Of a DNA stretch of 18,705 bases, positions 15,172 through 18,705 are shown piece by piece (the first letter of the stretch is position 1; every line of letters starts with the position of its first letter). A program made the translations under genes and the position numbers. The notes below the pieces were generated by a model, which saw only the letters and a program-made list of their open reading frames with translations, did not search any database and was not told where the DNA came from. Source of the DNA: CAZMVY01 sp964617875 (GTDB lineage Bacteria > Planctomycetota > Phycisphaerae > UBA1845 > PWPN01); contig CAZUAI010000102.1 in assembly GCA_964617875.1 (NCBI GenBank), forward strand, positions 1 to 18,705. The letters run 5' to 3'.

Positions 15172-17454
15172 TCATCCGGTGCAACCCGGCAGTTGGTTCG
15201 CGCCGTTGAAACACCCCTGAAAGACGGCGAAATCGCCCAGGTCCACGTCGCCGTCCGCGTTGAAGTCCACGGCTTCGCATCCCGGCTGGGCCGGCGGGTT
15301 GTTCGGGCCGTTGTAGCAGCTCTGGAATGTCGCGAAGTCCGACAGGTCCACGTCGCCGTCCGCATCGAAGTCCGCAGCCACGAAACCGATCGAAAACGGA
15401 ACGCTTTGCTGCACGGTGTTTCCGGCGCTGTCGGTAGCCGTGACCGTGAGCGTGTGGGGACCGATCGCGAGGTCACAGACGCCGCTGCCGCTCGTGACGC
15501 CTTCACCGTCGATCGTCCCGGCGAGGGTTGCGACACCGCTGGCCTCGTCCGTCGCGTCAAAGGTCACCGGGACGCAGCCGGGCGGATACGTCGCCTGGAC
15601 CGGCGACGTGATCGTGATCGCCGGGGCCGTGCCGTCCACGCCGATCTGAGCAGTGGCGACGCCACCGAAGGCGCCGCCCTTGGCGTCGTCCTTGAGCATC
15701 TTCCACGCGGTGGTATACGTGCCCTCGGCGGCTGGGGCTGTCAGGGCGATGGCGAACGTGGCCGTTTCGCCGGGATACACGCGCGCGTCCGGGGCCACTG
15801 CGATCTTGGTCCCCGGGGCAAACTGGTCGCTGGCTTCCGCTCGAAGCACCCAGACCGTGTACGGTGCGTACACCTTCGTGGCCGCGTCGAACTTGTGGCC
15901 CCAGCACCACGCCTGGCCGAGGTTCTGCATCGTCACAGAGCCGGCAATCGCGGCGCCGGGCCGGACCCAGGCCGGGAAGTCGGTCGAAACCACAGCGGCC
16001 GCCAACCGCGCCTTCGGCGTAATGCCCCAGTACTGGCACATGCCTTCGTAGATGCCCCACGCCACGGTCGAACGCCAGATCTGGTCCATCAGGAAAACGT
16101 GGTCGGGGTAGAACTTCCAGTTGTCGTGGAAGGCGAGTTCCATGAGCTGCGCGGGCATCTTGCACTCGCGGATCTCGCCGAAGTTCGACGTCTTCACGCC
16201 GCGGTCCTGCCAGCGGTAGCTCGCGCCTCCGTCATGCTGGTAGCCGTAATACGTAATGGCCGTGTTCCATTCCTCCCGGGGAGGCGGCGGGGTCTGGTAA
16301 ACGGCGTTTGCCCAGGTGCCATCGTAGAGATTGCGGATCGCGTTGATGGTCCTGTCTTCGACGGCCGTGCAATACGCGACGGCTTGCGTCTGGAGATACG
16401 GGTACATCGAGGTGTACCAGTAGGTCTCCGTGCCGCGTGCCGTGCCGGAGCCGGCCGCATTGCTGTGGAGGCTGAACGAGAGGCAGTTGCCCCAGACGGC
16501 CTGGCTGCTCTGGTCCTGGCCGGGATACTTCAGGGACATCCGGTAGTTGGCGTAGTATGCCCTGGCACGGATGTCCTTGTCGGTCTCGGCGGTCAGCGAC
16601 GGCTCGTTCCAGACCCATTCCGGAACGTCGCCACGATCCTCCAGGTAGTACTTGGCGGCCGTCTGCCACTTGGGCAGAGGGAAGCTGCAGCTGGGATACT
16701 TCGCGCCAGGTCCGTACGGTACGGGGAAATCGCCGGCGTTCTTGTCCAGGTTGCGCGAGCACCAGACCTCGGCAGCCGATGACTCCAGATACGCCTTCAG
16801 GAACCGGATCGTTTCCGGCGACATGTCGTCCTCGTAGAGCGACGGCCACTGATAGCCCATCGTGTAGAAGTAGTAGTTGCTCGGCTGATAGGTGCTGCCG
16901 GTCCAGCCTGGGGGAACGGGCGTTGGATTCGGGCCCGTGAGCGTCCGCATGGCCCGCATCCAATAGCCGTACGTCTGGTGCCAGTAGCTTCCGTGGCTGG
17001 GGTGCAGCGCGATCATCTTGCCGGCAAGTTCCCACGACGTGGGCGGGATCGGGTCGTTGGGACCGGCCGGTGCAGCCGCCGGCCCGGAGGCCGGCGCGGC
17101 CGCAGGCGCACCGCCTTCCGTCGCCCGGGGCAGGTACTGCCAAAGCGGTTGGCCGGCGACGGTGACCTCGATTGCCGTGATCTCCGGCCACGCCGCCAGG
17201 GCATCGACGACGGCCTTCACCATCGCGTCAGCCTGCGCGTCGCCCAAGCCGGCCGGTGCCGCCTCCATGCTTAGATCCACCACCGCGCTCGCCCCATCCA
17301 CTGTCACGCTGACCACCGACGTCCCGGCCGGAAACGCCTCGCTGGCCGCCACGGCCGCGGCGACCGCCTTGCCGGGAGTTGTTTGAGCCCACGCTGCCGT
17401 ACCGGCGAGCGACAGGCTCAGCGCTGCCGCCAACAACATGCGATTCGTTGACAT
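15172..17454 (-). CDS. Secreted N-acetylmuramoyl-L-alanine amidase-like protein with GerMN-like, FW/Ig-like and dockerin-like regions
   Basis: ATG 17454 has GGAGG about 9 nt upstream, and the product has 760 residues. A signal peptide (MSTNRMLLAAALSLSLAG, cleavage near AWA-Q at 23) is followed by a GerMN-like region at 25-105 (VSVTVDGASAVVDLSM; ITAIEVTVAGQPL) and an Ala/Pro/Gly linker. The amidase region covers about 145-478. KMIALHPSHGSYWH (His154) and LSFSLHSN (His330) look like zinc ligands, and QLMELAFHDN carries the likely catalytic Glu439; RNLDKNAG and DRGVKTSN also fit Amidase_3/golvesin-like enzymes. Such enzymes cut the amide bond between muramic acid and L-Ala in peptidoglycan. Residues of about 485-605 resemble an FW (NBR1-type) beta-sandwich, 608-690 an Ig-like domain (TATDSAGNT), and 693-756 two dockerin-like repeats. 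The second zinc ligand (Glu) is not clear, so activity is likely but not proven. Confidence 0.85.
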   Translation of the reverse strand: MSTNRMLLAAALSLSLAGTAAWAQTTPGKAVAAAVAASEAFPAGTSVVSVTVDGASAVVDLSMEAAPAGLGDAQADAMVKAVVDALAAWPEITAIEVTVAGQPLWQYLPRATEGGAPAAAPASGPAAAPAGPNDPIPPTSWELAGKMIALHPSHGSYWHQTYGYWMRAMRTLTGPNPTPVPPGWTGSTYQPSNYYFYTMGYQWPSLYEDDMSPETIRFLKAYLESSAAEVWCSRNLDKNAGDFPVPYGPGAKYPSCSFPLPKWQTAAKYYLEDRGDVPEWVWNEPSLTAETDKDIRARAYYANYRMSLKYPGQDQSSQAVWGNCLSFSLHSNAAGSGTARGTETYWYTSMYPYLQTQAVAYCTAVEDRTINAIRNLYDGTWANAVYQTPPPPREEWNTAITYYGYQHDGGASYRWQDRGVKTSNFGEIRECKMPAQLMELAFHDNWKFYPDHVFLMDQIWRSTVAWGIYEGMCQYWGITPKARLAAAVVSTDFPAWVRPGAAIAGSVTMQNLGQAWCWGHKFDAATKVYAPYTVWVLRAEASDQFAPGTKIAVAPDARVYPGETATFAIALTAPAAEGTYTTAWKMLKDDAKGGAFGGVATAQIGVDGTAPAITITSPVQATYPPGCVPVTFDATDEASGVATLAGTIDGEGVTSGSGVCDLAIGPHTLTVTATDSAGNTVQQSVPFSIGFVAADFDADGDVDLSDFATFQSCYNGPNNPPAQPGCEAVDFNADGDVDLGDFAVFQGCFNGANQLPGCTG

Positions 17455-17719
17455 CCTTCAGGGCCTCCTGCTACATAGAAAACCTGGCCTACGCACTCGA
17501 GCACAGGAACGAAGATTTGTATCTGTCCGCCACCTCCCCGCCGCGCCGGGCGGCAACCCGCGAAACGACCTGTGACCGCCAGACCCGAGCGCCCGTGAAT
17601 CGGGAAGAAGACACGGGTCCGGCTACACGGTACAGGTTACGACGACCTACCCATTGCGTCAAGTGTGCTGCTTCTCACGGAACAGGAGTTTCCGACGTAG
17701 CGGGTAAGATACTCTGGCT

Positions 17720-17905
17720 GTGGAGGAAACGTCGATATCACGGACCGCACGTAAGCAGTACACAAGTCAGCCGAAGGTGGCGATCCTGCGGGAGCACCTG
17801 GTGGAGAAGGTGCCGACAAGCGAGGTGTGCGAGCGGCACAAGGTTCCGCCGACGGTGTTCTACCGGTGGCAGCAGCAGTTGTTCGAGAACGGGGCGGCGG
17901 TGGAC
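17720..17905 (+). pseudogene. IS3-family OrfA remnant (N-terminal HTH only)
   Basis: From GTG 17720, about 62 codons encode RKQYTSQPKVAILREHL, then VPTSEVCERHKVPPTVFYRW and QQQLFENGAA. This is the helix-turn-helix of IS3-type OrfA proteins (Transposase_8), which bind the element's ends. The similarity stops abruptly near 17905, where IS256-type sequence takes over. OrfB is absent, so the element is dead. The frame stays open to 18079 only by chance across the junction. Confidence 0.75.
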
Positions 17906-17914
17906 GGACAGGTT

Positions 17915-18213
17915 CGCACTCGGCCAAGCAGTGGTGTACGAATCTCTGGACCGGTGCCTGACGTTCTTCCAGTTCCGGCGGCGTATTGGATTCATCTGCG
18001 GGCGACGAATCTGATCGAGTTGGTCTTCGCGACGGCGCACCTGCGGACGAATGCGGCGAAGCGAATCAAGAAGACGTGAGCGGTGCGTGCCTGATTCACC
18101 GGGCGATCGAACGCCTGAGCCTGCGATGGCGGCGGTTGCAGTCGGTCCACCTGCGCGGCCGGGTGCCGCTTCCGGAGAACGCGAAAGCGAAGTCGGAGAC
18201 ACACGCGGCGTGA
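17915..18213 (+). pseudogene. IS256-family (mutator-type) transposase, C-terminal remnant with two frameshifts
   Basis: Three frames joined in order give AVVYESLDRCLTFFQF, then PAAYWIHLRATNLIELVFAT with HLRTNAAKRIKKT, then SGACLIHRAIERLSLRWRRL. Together they match the end of IS256-type DDE transposases (W-x-x-L-R-[TA]-T-N-x-I-E). The first shift is one missing C at about 17975 and the second one missing base at about 18078. Only about 95 residues of a protein of roughly 400 remain, so it is inactive. The conserved Glu of the catalytic triad appears to be in LRATNLIE. Confidence 0.75.
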
Positions 18214-18238
18214 GGTGAGATAATGGATGCCCCTCGCG

Positions 18239-18263
18239 GATTTACACAGGACTTGACACTACC
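18239..18263. repeat. Terminal inverted-repeat end of the IS256-type element
   Basis: The sequence ATTTACACAGGACTTGACAC followed by TACC has the form of IS256-family right ends (TTTACACAG...TTGACACTACC) and lies 25 bp after the transposase stop. The matching left end was not found, consistent with a truncated element. Confidence 0.6.
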
Positions 18264-18428
18264 TCCGCCGCTTGCGCCCGCACGACAACTCATAACAGGC
18301 AACCCTCTACCAGCTCCGAGCGCACTTGTCCTGCCGTAGCTCGTAGAGCAGAGGGGGAAGCGAGGGCTCCTCGCGTGCGATATTCCGTATCGACAATAGG
18401 CGATCTGCCCCAGGATGTACTGGACCCG

Positions 18429-18705
18429 TCAGAGCCGCAGCCGGTGCCTGGCGGCGGCCTCCTTGAGCATGCGCGTCATCACCTCGTAGCCTGCGTAGTT
18501 GGGATGCACGCCATCGTAAGCCAGGTCCTTGCGAAGGTTCCCGGCCGCATCGCTCAGGTGAGAGGCGTAGTCCACGTAGATGCAGCCCTTTGCGGCGCAG
18601 GCGGCCTTGATCTTCTCGTTGATAGCCGCACGGATCGGTTTGGCGGCGGTGTGCAGGTGGTAGCCGCTGTTGGTCGGCAGGATCGAGCCGACCAGCGTAT
18701 TGAGC
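18429..18705 (-). CDS. SGNH/GDSL-family hydrolase, C-terminal part, start beyond the window edge
   Basis: Ninety-one sense codons are visible, ending at TGA 18429-18431, and the frame is open to the right edge. The segment contains LVGSILPTNSGYH, AINEKIKAACAAKGCIYVDY and DGVHPNYAGYEVMTRML. The last is block V of SGNH hydrolases, with the catalytic Asp and His in D-G-V-H-P-N. Family members are esterases acting on lipids, acetylated sugars or cell-wall components. The catalytic Ser block lies off the window, so the substrate class is open. No terminator was identified with certainty downstream; a small 6-bp hairpin lies at 18360-18374. Confidence 0.85.
   Translation of the reverse strand, partial: LNTLVGSILPTNSGYHLHTAAKPIRAAINEKIKAACAAKGCIYVDYASHLSDAAGNLRKDLAYDGVHPNYAGYEVMTRMLKEAAARHRLRL

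Noticed and set aside
17379..18014. A 211-codon plus-strand frame across the amidase start and the insertion-sequence remnants
   Set aside because: Only its last part carries transposase-like text; the rest is antisense to the amidase signal peptide or intergenic.
18330..18360. A tRNA-like D-arm (GTAGCTCGTAGAGCAGAGG)
   Set aside because: The D-loop is too short and no anticodon arm, T-arm or acceptor stem can be paired around it.

Overview
The window is GC-rich bacterial DNA, most likely from a planctomycete and plausibly of the Phycisphaerae. The evidence is two large secreted proteins ending in paired Asp-rich dockerin-like repeats (D-x-D-G-D-V-D-L-x-D-F ... C-[FY]-N-G), a type II pseudopilin with a C-terminal VDGH motif, a GntR/LacI-type hybrid regulator, and a multipass membrane protein with C-terminal TPRs. 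The taxonomic call is inference; no rRNA or marker gene is present.

Left part (1-3045), accessory and mobile DNA. The left edge cuts a minus-strand CARF-domain protein of the Cas02710 (TIGR02710) family, an accessory of type III CRISPR systems. No array or effector genes are visible, so the rest of the locus, if it exists, lies to the left. A 400-bp cluster of palindromic intergenic repeats follows. Next is an unusual nested pair of inverted repeats whose outer arm contains the start codon of a 468-residue protein. That protein belongs to an uncharacterised family with a C-terminal winged-helix-like region. Behind it lies what looks like a tyrosine recombinase remnant.

Middle (3043-13143), a putative glycan-use and cell-surface region. 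It holds a membrane-anchored protein of unknown function, a secreted BNR/sialidase-like protein, and a convergent GntR-HTH/LacI-sensor regulator with its own promoter and a palindromic operator. These are followed by a pseudopilin, a 998-residue secreted dockerin-like protein, and a sugar-porter MFS transporter broken by a frameshift. A sialidase-like enzyme, a sugar-sensing repressor and a sugar porter together suggest capture of host or environmental glycans, but the ligand cannot be read from the sequence.

Right part (13140-18705), minus-strand envelope genes and insertion-sequence debris. It holds a TMTC-like membrane protein with TPRs and, upstream of it, a secreted zinc amidase with GerMN-like, amidase, FW/Ig-like and dockerin-like regions. 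A strong hairpin separates these two genes. Then come remnants of an IS3-type OrfA and an IS256-type transposase with one recognisable terminal repeat, and last the C-terminal end of an SGNH/GDSL hydrolase cut by the right edge.
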